Assembly: GCF_014197015.1 (NCBI RefSeq)
Contig: NZ_JACIET010000002.1
Location: 186,001 to 250,000, forward strand
Source of the DNA: Niveibacterium umoris
Lineage (GTDB): Bacteria > Pseudomonadota > Gammaproteobacteria > Burkholderiales > Rhodocyclaceae
Length of the DNA: 64,000 bases
Direction: 5' to 3'
Part shown: piece by piece, positions 51,988 to 61,177 of the stretch
Numbering within the stretch: the stretch's first letter is position 1
Layout of the letters: each line of letters starts with the position of its first letter
Made by a program: the position numbers and the translations under genes
The notes under the pieces: model-generated
What the model saw: only the letters and a program-made list of their open reading frames with translations
What the model was told of the DNA's origin: nothing
Databases searched by the model: none

Positions 51988-54900
51988 ATGCCGCTCACCG
52001 ACCTGCTCACCCGCCTCGACGACGCCACGCTGGAAGAATTCTTCTCCAGCGCGGCGCTGGCGCGTGGCCGGCAGTACACCGGGCGCGTGCGTGATCTGGA
52101 GCTGTCCGGCGACGCCTTGATGGCCAACGTCACCGGCTCGGCGCCACGCCCCTACCGCACCGTGGTACGCCTGAGCCAACGCGAACTGCTCGGTGAAATC
52201 ACGATCGAGATCGCGAGCCGTTGTTCCTGCCCGGTCGGCGGGCGCTGCAAGCATGTCGTCGCGGTGCTGCTGGCCGCCAAGCGGCCCGGCGCGCTGGTCG
52301 AAAAGCCGCGCGCCGAAGTGCTGGAGTGGGCGCAGCAACTGCGCGCCCGCATCGCCAAGTCACGCAACGCGAGCAAGCCGAAGAAGCCGACCAATCGCCA
52401 GATGCTGCGCTACACCGTGGTGCCGGGTGTGCTGGGGATGGGCGCGAACCTCGTCATCCACAAGGTGCGCCTGAACGCGGACGGCCACATCGCGCAGGCC
52501 GAGTCCTGGTACAACGTCGATCAGGCGCTGCTCAAGCCGCCGGCCTTCGTCGCGGAAGACGACCTGCCGGTGCTGCGCCAGATCCGCGCCACCGAACGCA
52601 GCATCCAGCGTTATGGCAGCTGGGGCGAAGTGCCGCTGATCGGGCGCCATGGCAGCCTGCTGATCGATGCACTGCTCGACACCGGGCGCGCCTTCGTCGG
52701 CAACGAAGACGAGCCGGACCTTCCCGGCGAATTGCCGCTGACCCGCGGCGCCCCGCGCCCCGGCCGCATGAGCTGGCAGCCCGCACGCGAAGGCGGGCTG
52801 CGCGCCCACCTCGAGGCAACACCCGCAGCGCAGGTGGTGCTCGACACCCAACCCTTCCGATATCTGGATCACAACGGCGAGTGCGGCGCACTGACCGTGC
52901 CGGAAGCCGATGTCGTGGCCGAAGCGCTGCACCTGCCGCCGCTCAACGGCGCTGAGCTGGCCTTGGTAGCTGGCGTGCTCGCCGACGTCGCGCCGACGCT
53001 GCCACCGCCCGCCGCGGCGCAGTTGCCGACCATCGAAACCGACCTGCAACCGGTGTTGCATCTGCAAAGCCTGCATGTGTGGCAATTGATGCCGCACCGC
53101 GACTACCCGCAGACCCTGCACGCCACCTACGACTACGCGCAAGCGGCCTTCCGCTATGGCGATGCCGAACTGCCCGCGGGCAGCGATGAATCGCTGATCA
53201 CGCTGCCCAACGGCCGCGCTGCCCGCGTCGTGCGCGACGAAAGGGCCGAAGCCGATGCGCTGGCCGCGCTCAAGCGCGCCGGCTTTGCGCCGACGCCGCC
53301 GCGCGCGCTGAGCAGCTTCGAACGGCTCCCGACCGGCATGCTGGGGCTCGCCAGCGAAGAGGCCTGGCGGGAATTCTTCAGCGCCGAGGCGCCCGCATTG
53401 CGCGCGGCCGGCTGGCAGATCGAGTGCGCGGCAGACTTCCGCCACCATGTGCTCACCGTCGATGACTGGCATGCGGAACTGGAAGAAGACGGCAACGGCT
53501 GGCTGGCCCTCTCGCTCGGCATCGAGGTGAACGGCCAGCGGCTCGATCTTGCGCCGCTGCTCTATGTGCTGTTCCGCCGCGACACGCGCTGGCTCGACCG
53601 CGCCGCGATTGACGCAATTGCCGATGACGAGGCGATCGAACTGCTAGGCCCGGACGGCGCACGCATCCAGCTTCCCGCGGCGCGCATAAAGCCGCTCGCG
53701 TCGACGCTGGTGGATCTGTTCGACACGCCCAACGGCACGCTCAAGCTCAGTGCGCTGGATGCGCCGCGCCTCAAGCAGGCCTTCACCGACAGCGACTGGA
53801 CGCTGGATGGCGTAGACCGCCTTGCGCCCTGGATTGCGCGCCTCGCCGATGCCGCGAACGTGGCACCGGTGGAGCCACCCGAGGGATTCACCGGCACCCT
53901 GCGCGCCTACCAGCGGGAAGGCCTCGCGTGGATGCAGCACCTGCGTGCGCATGAACTGGGCGGCATCCTGGCCGACGACATGGGGCTCGGCAAGACCGCG
54001 CAGACCCTCGCTCACCTGCTGACCGAAAAGCGCGCCGGCCGCATGGACCGCCCCTCGCTGGTGGTGCTGCCGACCTCGCTGGTGTTCAACTGGCAGCAGG
54101 AAGCCGCCCGCTTCGCGCCGGACCTGCGCGTGCTCAAGCTTCACGGCGCCGATCGCCGTGAACACTTCGAATCGATCGACAGCCACGACGTGGTGCTGAC
54201 CACTTACCCGCTGCTGGCACGCGACCGCGAGGCGCTGACCGCGCGCAGCTGGCACTTCCTGATCCTCGACGAAGCGCAGACGGTGAAGAACGTTCGCAGC
54301 CTCGCCGCCCAGGTGGTACGCGAAGTCGATGCGCGGCATCGCCTCTGCCTCACCGGCACGCCGCTGGAAAACCACCTCGGCGAGCTGTGGTCGCAATTCG
54401 ACTTCCTGATGCCCGGTTTCCTCGGCGACGCCAAAGCCTTCACGCAGGCCTGGCGCACGCCGATCGAAAAGCACGGCAACCTGCTGCGGCGCGAGCTGCT
54501 GGCGCGGCGCCTGGCGCCCTTCATCCTGCGGCGCCGCAAGCAGGAAGTGGCCGCCGAACTGCCACCCAAGACCATCATCGTGCGCAGCGTCGAACTCGAA
54601 GGCCGCCAGCGCGATCTGTACGAGACCGTGCGCGCGACGATGGACAAACGCATCCGTGACGAAGTGGCCGCGCGCGGCTTTGCCCGCAGCCAGATCGTGA
54701 TCCTTGATGCGCTGCTCAAGCTGCGCCAGGTCTGCTGCGACCCGCGCCTGCTACAAACGCCGGCCGCCGCCAAGGTGAAGGAGCATACCAAGCTCGACCT
54801 GCTGATGGACCTGCTGCCCGGCCTCGTCGAAGAGGGCCGCCGGGTGCTGCTGTTCTCGCAATTCACGACCATGCTGGATCTGATCGCTGACGCACTCGCC

Positions 54901-55299
54901 GAGGCGAAGATCGCGCATTTGAGGCTGGACGGCAGCACGCGCGACCGTCAGGCGGTGGTGGAAGCGTTCCAGAACGGCGATGCGCCGGTCTTCCTGATCA
55001 GCCTGAAAGCCGGTGGCGTGGGCCTCAACCTCACCGCCGCCGACACGGTGATCCACTTCGACCCGTGGTGGAACCCCGCGGCCGAAGACCAGGCCACCGA
55101 CCGCGCCCACCGCATCGGCCAGACGAAGAATGTGTTCGTCTACAAACTCGTGGTGGCGGGCAGCATCGAAGAGAAGATCCTCGCGCTGCAGGAACAGAAG
55201 GCCGCACTCGCCGCCGGCATCCTCTCCGAAGACCACGCGGGCGACGCGAAATTCGACGAAGCCGGGCTACAGGCGCTGTTCGCACCGCTGCCGGACTGA
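51988..55299 (+). CDS. SNF2/RapA-type helicase-like ATPase with SWIM zinc finger
   Basis: A 1103-aa protein has an N-terminal SWIM finger CSC-x5-CKH (Cys79, Cys81, Cys87, His89), a long middle region of unknown fold, and a SNF2 ATPase in the last 470 residues. Walker A is in LADDMGLGKTAQTLAHLL (near 660-677), the Walker B box is DEAQ (near 760), then LTGTPLENHLGELWSQFDFLMPG, FSQFTTMLDLI, LISLKAGGVGLNLT and ATDRAHRIGQTKNVFVYKLV. Such proteins move on duplex DNA or remodel protein-DNA complexes. Partners are not known. It is a single gene. Confidence 0.94.
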   Translation: MPLTDLLTRLDDATLEEFFSSAALARGRQYTGRVRDLELSGDALMANVTGSAPRPYRTVVRLSQRELLGEITIEIASRCSCPVGGRCKHVVAVLLAAKRPGALVEKPRAEVLEWAQQLRARIAKSRNASKPKKPTNRQMLRYTVVPGVLGMGANLVIHKVRLNADGHIAQAESWYNVDQALLKPPAFVAEDDLPVLRQIRATERSIQRYGSWGEVPLIGRHGSLLIDALLDTGRAFVGNEDEPDLPGELPLTRGAPRPGRMSWQPAREGGLRAHLEATPAAQVVLDTQPFRYLDHNGECGALTVPEADVVAEALHLPPLNGAELALVAGVLADVAPTLPPPAAAQLPTIETDLQPVLHLQSLHVWQLMPHRDYPQTLHATYDYAQAAFRYGDAELPAGSDESLITLPNGRAARVVRDERAEADALAALKRAGFAPTPPRALSSFERLPTGMLGLASEEAWREFFSAEAPALRAAGWQIECAADFRHHVLTVDDWHAELEEDGNGWLALSLGIEVNGQRLDLAPLLYVLFRRDTRWLDRAAIDAIADDEAIELLGPDGARIQLPAARIKPLASTLVDLFDTPNGTLKLSALDAPRLKQAFTDSDWTLDGVDRLAPWIARLADAANVAPVEPPEGFTGTLRAYQREGLAWMQHLRAHELGGILADDMGLGKTAQTLAHLLTEKRAGRMDRPSLVVLPTSLVFNWQQEAARFAPDLRVLKLHGADRREHFESIDSHDVVLTTYPLLARDREALTARSWHFLILDEAQTVKNVRSLAAQVVREVDARHRLCLTGTPLENHLGELWSQFDFLMPGFLGDAKAFTQAWRTPIEKHGNLLRRELLARRLAPFILRRRKQEVAAELPPKTIIVRSVELEGRQRDLYETVRATMDKRIRDEVAARGFARSQIVILDALLKLRQVCCDPRLLQTPAAAKVKEHTKLDLLMDLLPGLVEEGRRVLLFSQFTTMLDLIADALAEAKIAHLRLDGSTRDRQAVVEAFQNGDAPVFLISLKAGGVGLNLTAADTVIHFDPWWNPAAEDQATDRAHRIGQTKNVFVYKLVVAGSIEEKILALQEQKAALAAGILSEDHAGDAKFDEAGLQALFAPLPD

Positions 55300-55428
55300 T
55301 GCCCTGATCGCGGCCGGCGAGCCGCCTTGGCCCTGCGTCAACGACACCGACGGACCCGCTTGCGATCGTGCGCTGCGGGCCTAGGCTGCAATCAGGCATC
55401 TCGCCGTATTGCTCGTGGAGCTTGGATC

Positions 55429-56028
55429 ATGGCCTATGAGACTTTCGTGGCGTTCAAGTCGGACTTCCTCGCCGCACACAAAACCACTTACCAGTTCGAC
55501 GCAAAGGCCGATTTCGCGCAGGCCGCAACCGCCTTCAGGTACTACCTGCACGGGCTTGAGCAGGGTGCCCGCAGCGGGCTCAACATCGGCCTGATCGAAC
55601 ACCTGCAGGACCTGCTTGCGAAGAACAAATCCGTCTTCGATGGTGGCGGCATCTTCGTCGACACCAGCAACCAGGACCGCTGGCGCCTGTTCTACAACGA
55701 CGCCTTCATCCTCGGCGGCATCCACTCGCACGGCCCGTTCACGCTGGTACACACCGATCGGCTCGAAAGCGCCTGGGTCGCCGCCGGCAACGATAAGCGC
55801 ATGGGCTTCGCCGGCGCGAAACAGCTCGACTTCCACGCGGGCGACAAACCCTTCCTGCGCGTGACCCAGCGCGAAGTGCTCGCACTCAACATCTTCGGCT
55901 ACGCCGGCGCGCCCGGTGAAGACGGCAGCATGGTCTTCCGATGCACCAATCCGCAGCTGGCGGACAGCGCGACCTTCGTGCGTTACAAGAAAGAGGTGGG
56001 CGAGCTTGAAGGCGCACTCGCCGCCTGA
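55429..56028 (+). CDS. Conserved-looking protein of unknown function (199 aa)
   Basis: The ATG at 55429 has GGAG upstream. It is soluble, with no signal. A helical N-half (FKSDFLAAHKTTYQFDAKADFAQAATAFRYYLHGLEQGARSGLNIGLIEHLQDLLAKN) is followed by a mixed half with Trp and Phe (RWRLFYNDAFILGGIHSHGPFTLVH). Composition matches the host genes. I do not recognise the family and neighbours give no hint. It sits between the SNF2 gene and the efflux adaptor. Confidence 0.82.
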   Translation: MAYETFVAFKSDFLAAHKTTYQFDAKADFAQAATAFRYYLHGLEQGARSGLNIGLIEHLQDLLAKNKSVFDGGGIFVDTSNQDRWRLFYNDAFILGGIHSHGPFTLVHTDRLESAWVAAGNDKRMGFAGAKQLDFHAGDKPFLRVTQREVLALNIFGYAGAPGEDGSMVFRCTNPQLADSATFVRYKKEVGELEGALAA

Positions 56029-56149
56029 GCGGCGGACCGCCTCGGCCCACGCAACAGCGGCACACCCGCCGCGACCCTGACGCCGCGCAAACCCCGCACG
56101 ACGCCGAAGGGGTGTAGTGTCGGCTGCGCTATCCGTGCAAGAGGCCCCG

Positions 56150-57334
56150 ATGGACTCGCCCCAGACCGCACCGAAGAAAGCCCGCCCCAAGGCCCGGCGC
56201 CGCATCGCGCTGGCGCTCGCGCTGCTGATCGCCGTAGCCCTGTTTGCCATCAGGCTTACCCGCCCTGCGCCGGTCACGGTGACCGTCGCCGAGGTCCAGC
56301 CCGGCCGCGTCGAAGCCACCGTTTCGAACACCCGCGCCGGCTCGGTCACCGCCTGCCGTCGCGCCAAGCTCGCGCCGCCCGCCGGCGGCCGCATCGGCAC
56401 GCTGGCGGTGAAGAAAGGGCAGCGGGTCAAAGCCGGGCAGCTGCTGCTGGAATTGTGGAACGACGACTTCGTTGCCCGCGAACGGGTCGCGCGCGAGCAG
56501 CTGCAAAGCGCCCGCGCCCATGCGCGCGAGGCTTGCACTGTCGCCAATACCGCCGCCGCCAATGCACATCGCGCCCAACAGCTGCGCGACCAGGGCTTCC
56601 TGTCACCCGAGGGCATCCAGCGCAGCCAGTCCGAAGCCCAATCCACCGCCGCCGCCTGCGGCGCCGCCACCGCGCAGATCGCCGAGGCCGAAGCACGCAT
56701 CGGTGCCTCGCGCGCCGACACCGAACGCACCGTGCTGCGTGCGCCCTTCGACGGCATCGTCGCCGAACTCAATGGCGAGGTCGGCGAGTACCTGACCCCC
56801 TCGCCGCCCGGCATCCCGACGCTGCCGGCGGTCGACCTGATCGACGACAGCTGCCTTTACGTCAGCGCGCCGATCGACGAAGTCGACGCCGCGCGGCTCA
56901 AGCTCGGCATGGACGCGCGCATCACACTCGACGCCTTCCGCGGCCGCCATTTCAAGGGCACCGTAAAGCGCATCGCCCCCTACGTGCTCGCGCTCGAAAA
57001 ACAGGCGCGCACCGCTGAAGTCGAAGTCCACTTCACCGACACCGCCGACGCCAAGGCATTGCTGATCGGCTACAGCGCCGATGTCGACATCATCGTAAGC
57101 GCCCGCGACCCGGTGCTGCGCATCCCCACCGCCGCAGTGATGCCGGGCAACCGGGTGCTGGTGCTCGGCAACGATGGCGTGCTGAAGGAAGCGGGCTTCA
57201 CGCCGGGCCTTTCGAACTGGGCGTTCACGGAAGTCGCGAGCGGACTGGTGAAGGGGGATCGCATCGTGACCTCGCTGGATCGCGCGGGCGTGAAGGCGGG
57301 GGTGAAGGCGGAAGTGGAGGTATTGAAGAAATGA
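56150..57334 (+). CDS. Periplasmic adaptor (MacA/HlyD-like membrane fusion protein)
   Basis: A 394-aa adaptor (ATG 56150) has one N-terminal membrane helix (IALALALLIAVALFAIRL), a lipoyl half near residues 55-90 (GGRIGTLAVKKGQRVKAGQLLLELWN), a long helical hairpin at about 95-180, the second lipoyl half (VLRAPFDGIVAELNGEVGEYL) and a beta-barrel domain (DARITLDAFRGRHFKGTVKRI). It fits the tripartite ABC efflux type whose ATPase and permeases follow at 59179-62377. An 1.8-kb block with a repeat and a foreign-looking gene now separates them. Confidence 0.93.
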   Translation: MDSPQTAPKKARPKARRRIALALALLIAVALFAIRLTRPAPVTVTVAEVQPGRVEATVSNTRAGSVTACRRAKLAPPAGGRIGTLAVKKGQRVKAGQLLLELWNDDFVARERVAREQLQSARAHAREACTVANTAAANAHRAQQLRDQGFLSPEGIQRSQSEAQSTAAACGAATAQIAEAEARIGASRADTERTVLRAPFDGIVAELNGEVGEYLTPSPPGIPTLPAVDLIDDSCLYVSAPIDEVDAARLKLGMDARITLDAFRGRHFKGTVKRIAPYVLALEKQARTAEVEVHFTDTADAKALLIGYSADVDIIVSARDPVLRIPTAAVMPGNRVLVLGNDGVLKEAGFTPGLSNWAFTEVASGLVKGDRIVTSLDRAGVKAGVKAEVEVLKK

Positions 57335-57439
57335 AGTCGCGCTGGCGGGCGACGCCATCCCGCGTAGGCTGGGTTGAGGACTGCGTAGCCGAACGTTTCG
57401 GCTTGCGACGGACGGTGTCGCGCTGCGACGGCGTGTCCG

Positions 57440-58080
57440 GTCAAGCCGGGTCCCGCCCCGGCGGGCGTCTTACTTTCTGGCAACAGCACCAGAAAGTAAG
57501 CAAAGAGTGCCGCCCCGCTTCAACGCCCCGCCTGCGGCGGGGTGCCCTGCGCTGCTCGAAGCATCGGGTGGCTGCGGAACTCGCCCTCGCTACGCTCGGT
57601 GCTCAAACAGTCCTCGCCACCGCCGCACTACGTGCGTCGGAACCCGATGCTTCTGTGCTGCTCGGCGTTTCAGAGGGGAATGGAAAAGCGTCTACGTTTC
57701 ATCGCTGTCTGTATCTCGCAGACCGGATGCAGGCGGTGGGCCGAACTCCTGGATCTGCGTCTGAACCATTTGGGGCGACGTCGAATTCCGCTTCGCTCCA
57801 TCCACGTGACGAACAATCCACAAGCGTTGTTCAAGCGAAGGTTTTGACTTTCGGGTCCCGTCGAGAGCGCCGAGTAGCGCAGCGCGACCGGGAAGAAGGC
57901 CGAGGACTGTCTGAGCTCCGAGCGCAGCGAGGGCGAGTTCCGCAGGCCCCCGGTTGTGCGAGCAACGCAGGGAAGTCGGGCGCAACGCGCCCGACCGCGA
58001 ACGCCGGGTGCCCTTGTCTTTGGTTCCTTTCTCTTGGGCAAGCAAGAGAAAGGAACCCGGCCGCCGGGACGGACTCCCGG
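57440..58080. repeat. Long hairpin-ended composite repeat, copy 2
   Basis: Related to the block at 7270-7900. End hairpins lie at 57469-57480/57489-57500 (12 bp) and 58022-58036/58043-58057 (15 bp). The left half (for example GGGTGGCTGCGGAACTCG near 57567 and CAGTCCTCGCCACCGCCG near 57609) matches the right half of copy 1 in reverse complement over roughly 190 bp. The right half is its own inverted partner. The stems differ in sequence among the four hairpins but stay paired. No gene inside is credible. The flanks 57335-57439 and 58081-58213 carry short further repeat-like pieces (AACGTTGGGGTTCGTGAAACT near 58142) and nothing else. Confidence 0.85.
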
Positions 58081-58213
58081 CCGATGCACGTTGGCACACC
58101 AACCACTTCAGCGAACAACACGAGAAAGCTGATCTCGCCAAACGTTGGGGTTCGTGAAACTCACCCCAACCTGCGGTCACACGCGGCAGAACCAGACAGA
58201 TAGCGACACGACA

Positions 58214-59098
58214 ATGAACTGCCAAACGCACGAACAAAATGGAAACCGTTTGCCCCACCCGAAGGATCTGTCACTCCCATTCTTTGCTTACGGCGTATTC
58301 AAACCGGGAGAACTGGCCTTTCTTCAGATTAAGGAGTTCGTTTCGCTATGCTTCGAGGGAACGGTCGATGGCCAATTGAAGATACGAGATGGGTTGCCCA
58401 TTGCGGCAATTGAATTGCCAGGCAGGTTAGATGGGGTATTGATTCAATTTCGCACTGAGTGTCAGCTTGCTGCCTACCAACGAATCTCAGATCTTGAGCC
58501 GGAGAAGCAGTACCGCTGGGGAACGGCCGACGCAGGAGGCCAAATTGTCAATCTGTTGGTTGGCATTTCGCCAGATAAGGGCTCCCACGCCTTGGAGGAG
58601 GCTTGGGACGGGAGGAAAGACCCTCTCTTCACGGACGCCCTTGAGGTCGTAGAAGAAACCTTGAAACAGAATAGAGGCGAGAAATCGCCCACTGACCTGA
58701 AACCCTTGTTTCGGCTCGAAATGGCTTACCTATTGCTGTGGTCTTCAATTGAACGCTATGCGTCTCTGAGATACCACCTGCGAGACAAAGCGACAGAGAA
58801 GGTCTTGAGAATTGCATCTGAACCCGCATTTGTGGCCGCTCTCCGCAAGTTTGCACCGAGCGATAAACGCTCAGTGCAGCGTGCCGATGACCCAAAGAAG
58901 AAGAGCATTCTTGATCCAGAAAAACCGTTAGAGGCCATGAAGTATTACTACCAAGTGAGGAGCAATCTCGTTCATCGAGGAAAAGGTGCCCTTGGCGATC
59001 ACGACCGGCTGGCAAAGTCGCTCGGAGAACTGTTGAGCATCTTTCGCTACACACTTAAAGCCGCCTTCGATGACAGCAAGTTTGAAGGCGAGCACTGA
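58214..59098 (+). CDS. GGCT-like / HEPN-like two-domain protein, probably acquired
   Basis: A 294-aa protein, read from ATG 58214. Residues 20-110 look like a gamma-glutamylcyclotransferase (AIG2-like) fold with LPFFAYGVFKPGE at 21-33. The C-terminal half is helical and resembles Apea-type HEPN domains (RLEMAYLLLWSSIERYASLRYHL); it ends with R249-SNLV-H254, the Rx4H motif of HEPN RNases. The gene is clearly poorer in GC than its neighbours, lacks a clear ribosome site, and sits beside a long repeat inside an ABC efflux operon. HEPN proteins often act in toxin-antitoxin or antiviral systems; that role here is inference. Confidence 0.8.
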   Translation: MNCQTHEQNGNRLPHPKDLSLPFFAYGVFKPGELAFLQIKEFVSLCFEGTVDGQLKIRDGLPIAAIELPGRLDGVLIQFRTECQLAAYQRISDLEPEKQYRWGTADAGGQIVNLLVGISPDKGSHALEEAWDGRKDPLFTDALEVVEETLKQNRGEKSPTDLKPLFRLEMAYLLLWSSIERYASLRYHLRDKATEKVLRIASEPAFVAALRKFAPSDKRSVQRADDPKKKSILDPEKPLEAMKYYYQVRSNLVHRGKGALGDHDRLAKSLGELLSIFRYTLKAAFDDSKFEGEH

Positions 59099-59178
59099 TG
59101 ACCACAATGATCCAGAGAGTCCGATAGACCGGGTTCGCGGAAGGCGATCCCGCTTCATCTCCCGCAAGAAGCGAAAGC

Positions 59179-59862
59179 ATGCCCCCACCCCTGATCCTCC
59201 TCTCCGCCATCACCCGCCGCTTCACCGTCGGCGACGAGACGGTCAACGCGCTGCGCGGGCTGGACCTGAGCATCGCGCAGGGCGAGTACATCGCGATCAT
59301 GGGCCCGTCGGGCTCGGGCAAGTCGACGCTGTTGAACGTGCTGGGCCTGCTCGACCGGCCGGACAGCGGTCACTACCTGCTCGACGGCAGCGACGTCACC
59401 GGGCTGGACGACGACGCGCTGGCGCGGGCGCGGCGCGAGAAGATCGGCTTCGTGTTCCAGTCCTTCCATCTGGTGCCGCGGCTGACCGCGTGCGAGAACA
59501 TCGAGTTGCCGATGGTGCTGGCCGGCATCGACCCGGCCGAGCGCGCCGCCCGCGTGGAAGTGCTGCTACGCGACTACGGCCTTACGCCGCGCGCCGACCA
59601 CCGGCCGAACCAGCTTTCGGGCGGGCAATGTCAGCGGGTGGCGATTGCGCGCGCGATGGCGATGCGGCCCTCGCTGATCCTGGCCGACGAACCCACCGGT
59701 AACCTCGACCGCCATACCGGGCAGGAAGTGATCGCCCTGCTCGAAGGGCTGCAGGCGGCTGGCGCCACGCTGATCGTCGTGACCCACGATCCGGAACTCG
59801 GCCGGCGTGCGCAGCGGCAGCTGCACATGGTGGACGGCGAGATCGTTCCGGAGGGCGCTTGA
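59179..59862 (+). CDS. ABC transporter ATPase (LolD/MacB-type)
   Basis: A 227-aa ATPase with Walker A GPSGSGKST, Q-loop FVFQSFHLVPRLTACENIELP, signature LSGGQCQRVAIARA (Gln then Cys before the usual Gln-Arg), Walker B LILADEPTGNLD and H-loop VVTHD. This group drives mechanotransmission with MacB/FtsX-like permeases. The two permeases follow directly, and the adaptor lies upstream at 56150. Confidence 0.97.
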   Translation: MPPPLILLSAITRRFTVGDETVNALRGLDLSIAQGEYIAIMGPSGSGKSTLLNVLGLLDRPDSGHYLLDGSDVTGLDDDALARARREKIGFVFQSFHLVPRLTACENIELPMVLAGIDPAERAARVEVLLRDYGLTPRADHRPNQLSGGQCQRVAIARAMAMRPSLILADEPTGNLDRHTGQEVIALLEGLQAAGATLIVVTHDPELGRRAQRQLHMVDGEIVPEGA

Positions 59863-59943
59863 GATGCGCACCACGCACGTCCGGCTATGTGCCCTGCCGC
59901 CAGACATGGCGTCGTCACCCTCTGGCGGCGAGGGGTGACGGGC

Positions 59944-61164
59944 ATGCGCGCCGCCGACCTGCTGCTGTACGCCGCGCGCGTGGTGCGCGGCGGCGTGGTG
60001 CGGACGGCGCTGGTGCTGCTGGCGATGGGCATCGGGGTGGCGGCGGTGGTGCTGGTCAGCGCACTGGGCGAAGGCGCGCGGCGCTATGTGGCCGACCAGT
60101 TCGGCGCGCTCGGCACGAACCTCGTGATCGTGTTGCCGGGACGCTCGGAAACCGCCGGCGCCGGGCCGTCGATCGCGAGCGGCGAAACGACCCGCGACAT
60201 CACGCTGGACGACGCGCTCGCGCTCTCACGCAGCCTTGCGGTACGTCGCCTTGCGCCGCTGATCGTCGGCCTTGGTGCGGTGCGCGCGGCCGATGGCGCC
60301 GATGCGCGCGTGCGCGAGGGGCCGGTGCTCGGCTCGACCACCGACTTCCTTGCGATCCGGAACATGTCCTTGTCGCAAGGGGTGTTCCTGCCCGGCGGCG
60401 ACCCGCACCATGCGCAGCAGGTGTGCGTGATCGGCCGCACGGTGGCGCTGGAGCTGTTCGGCAAGCAGCCGCCGCTGGGCCGCTGGCTGCGCATCGGCGA
60501 CCGCCGCTTCCGCGTGATCGGCGTGCTCGGCAAACAAGGCACCTCGCTGGGTATCGACACCGACGAGGTGGTGATCGTTCCGGTGGCCGCCGCACAGGCG
60601 CTGTTCAACACCGAGGGCCTGTTCCGCGTGCTGCTGGAAGCCAAGCAGCGCGACCAGGTGCCGCAGGCGAAGGCCGATGCCGAATCGATCATGCAGCAGC
60701 GCCACGAGGGCGAGCGCGATGTCACGGTGATCACGCAGGATGCGGTGCTGGCGACCTTCGACCGTATCCTCGGCACGCTGACGCTGGCGATCGGCGGGCT
60801 TGCCGCGATCAGCCTCGCGGTCGCGGGCATCCTGGTGATGAACGTGATGCTGATTTCGGTCGCACAACGGCGCAGCGAGATCGGGCTGCTGAAAGCACTG
60901 GGCGCGACCGCCGCGGAGATCCGCCACATCTTCTTCAGCGAGGCGGTGCTGCTGGCGCTGGGCGGGGCAGCGGCCGGCCTGGCGGTGGGCTTGCTGGGCC
61001 AGCAGGCACTGGTCGCAGCCTATCCGACGATTCCGTTTGCAGCACCGTGGTGGGCGTTGCTGGCTGCGCCCCTCACCGCGGTCGTCACCGCGGTGGTGTT
61101 CACGGTGATGCCGGCGCGGCGCGCGGCGCAGCTCGACCCGGTGCACGCCTTGTCGCGGCGCTAG
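59944..61164 (+). CDS. MacB/FtsX-like ABC permease 1
   Basis: A 406-aa permease starts at ATG 59944, with GAGGGG 8 nt upstream. It has four membrane helices: one near residues 25-45 (VRTALVLLAMGIGVAAVVLVSALGEGARRYV) and three at the C-terminal end. A large periplasmic domain lies between. RRSEIGLLKALGATAAEIRHIFFSEAVLLALGG is the FtsX-type coupling region. It pairs with the next permease as a heterodimer; substrate unknown. Confidence 0.95.
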   Translation: MRAADLLLYAARVVRGGVVRTALVLLAMGIGVAAVVLVSALGEGARRYVADQFGALGTNLVIVLPGRSETAGAGPSIASGETTRDITLDDALALSRSLAVRRLAPLIVGLGAVRAADGADARVREGPVLGSTTDFLAIRNMSLSQGVFLPGGDPHHAQQVCVIGRTVALELFGKQPPLGRWLRIGDRRFRVIGVLGKQGTSLGIDTDEVVIVPVAAAQALFNTEGLFRVLLEAKQRDQVPQAKADAESIMQQRHEGERDVTVITQDAVLATFDRILGTLTLAIGGLAAISLAVAGILVMNVMLISVAQRRSEIGLLKALGATAAEIRHIFFSEAVLLALGGAAAGLAVGLLGQQALVAAYPTIPFAAPWWALLAAPLTAVVTAVVFTVMPARRAAQLDPVHALSRR

Positions 61165-61177
61165 GGGGAACACGAGC

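Noticed and set aside
59887-59943. Upstream GTG start for permease 1
   Set aside because: It adds a Cys/Arg-rich stretch before the membrane-proximal MRAADLLLYAARVV; the ATG at 59944 has a good ribosome site.
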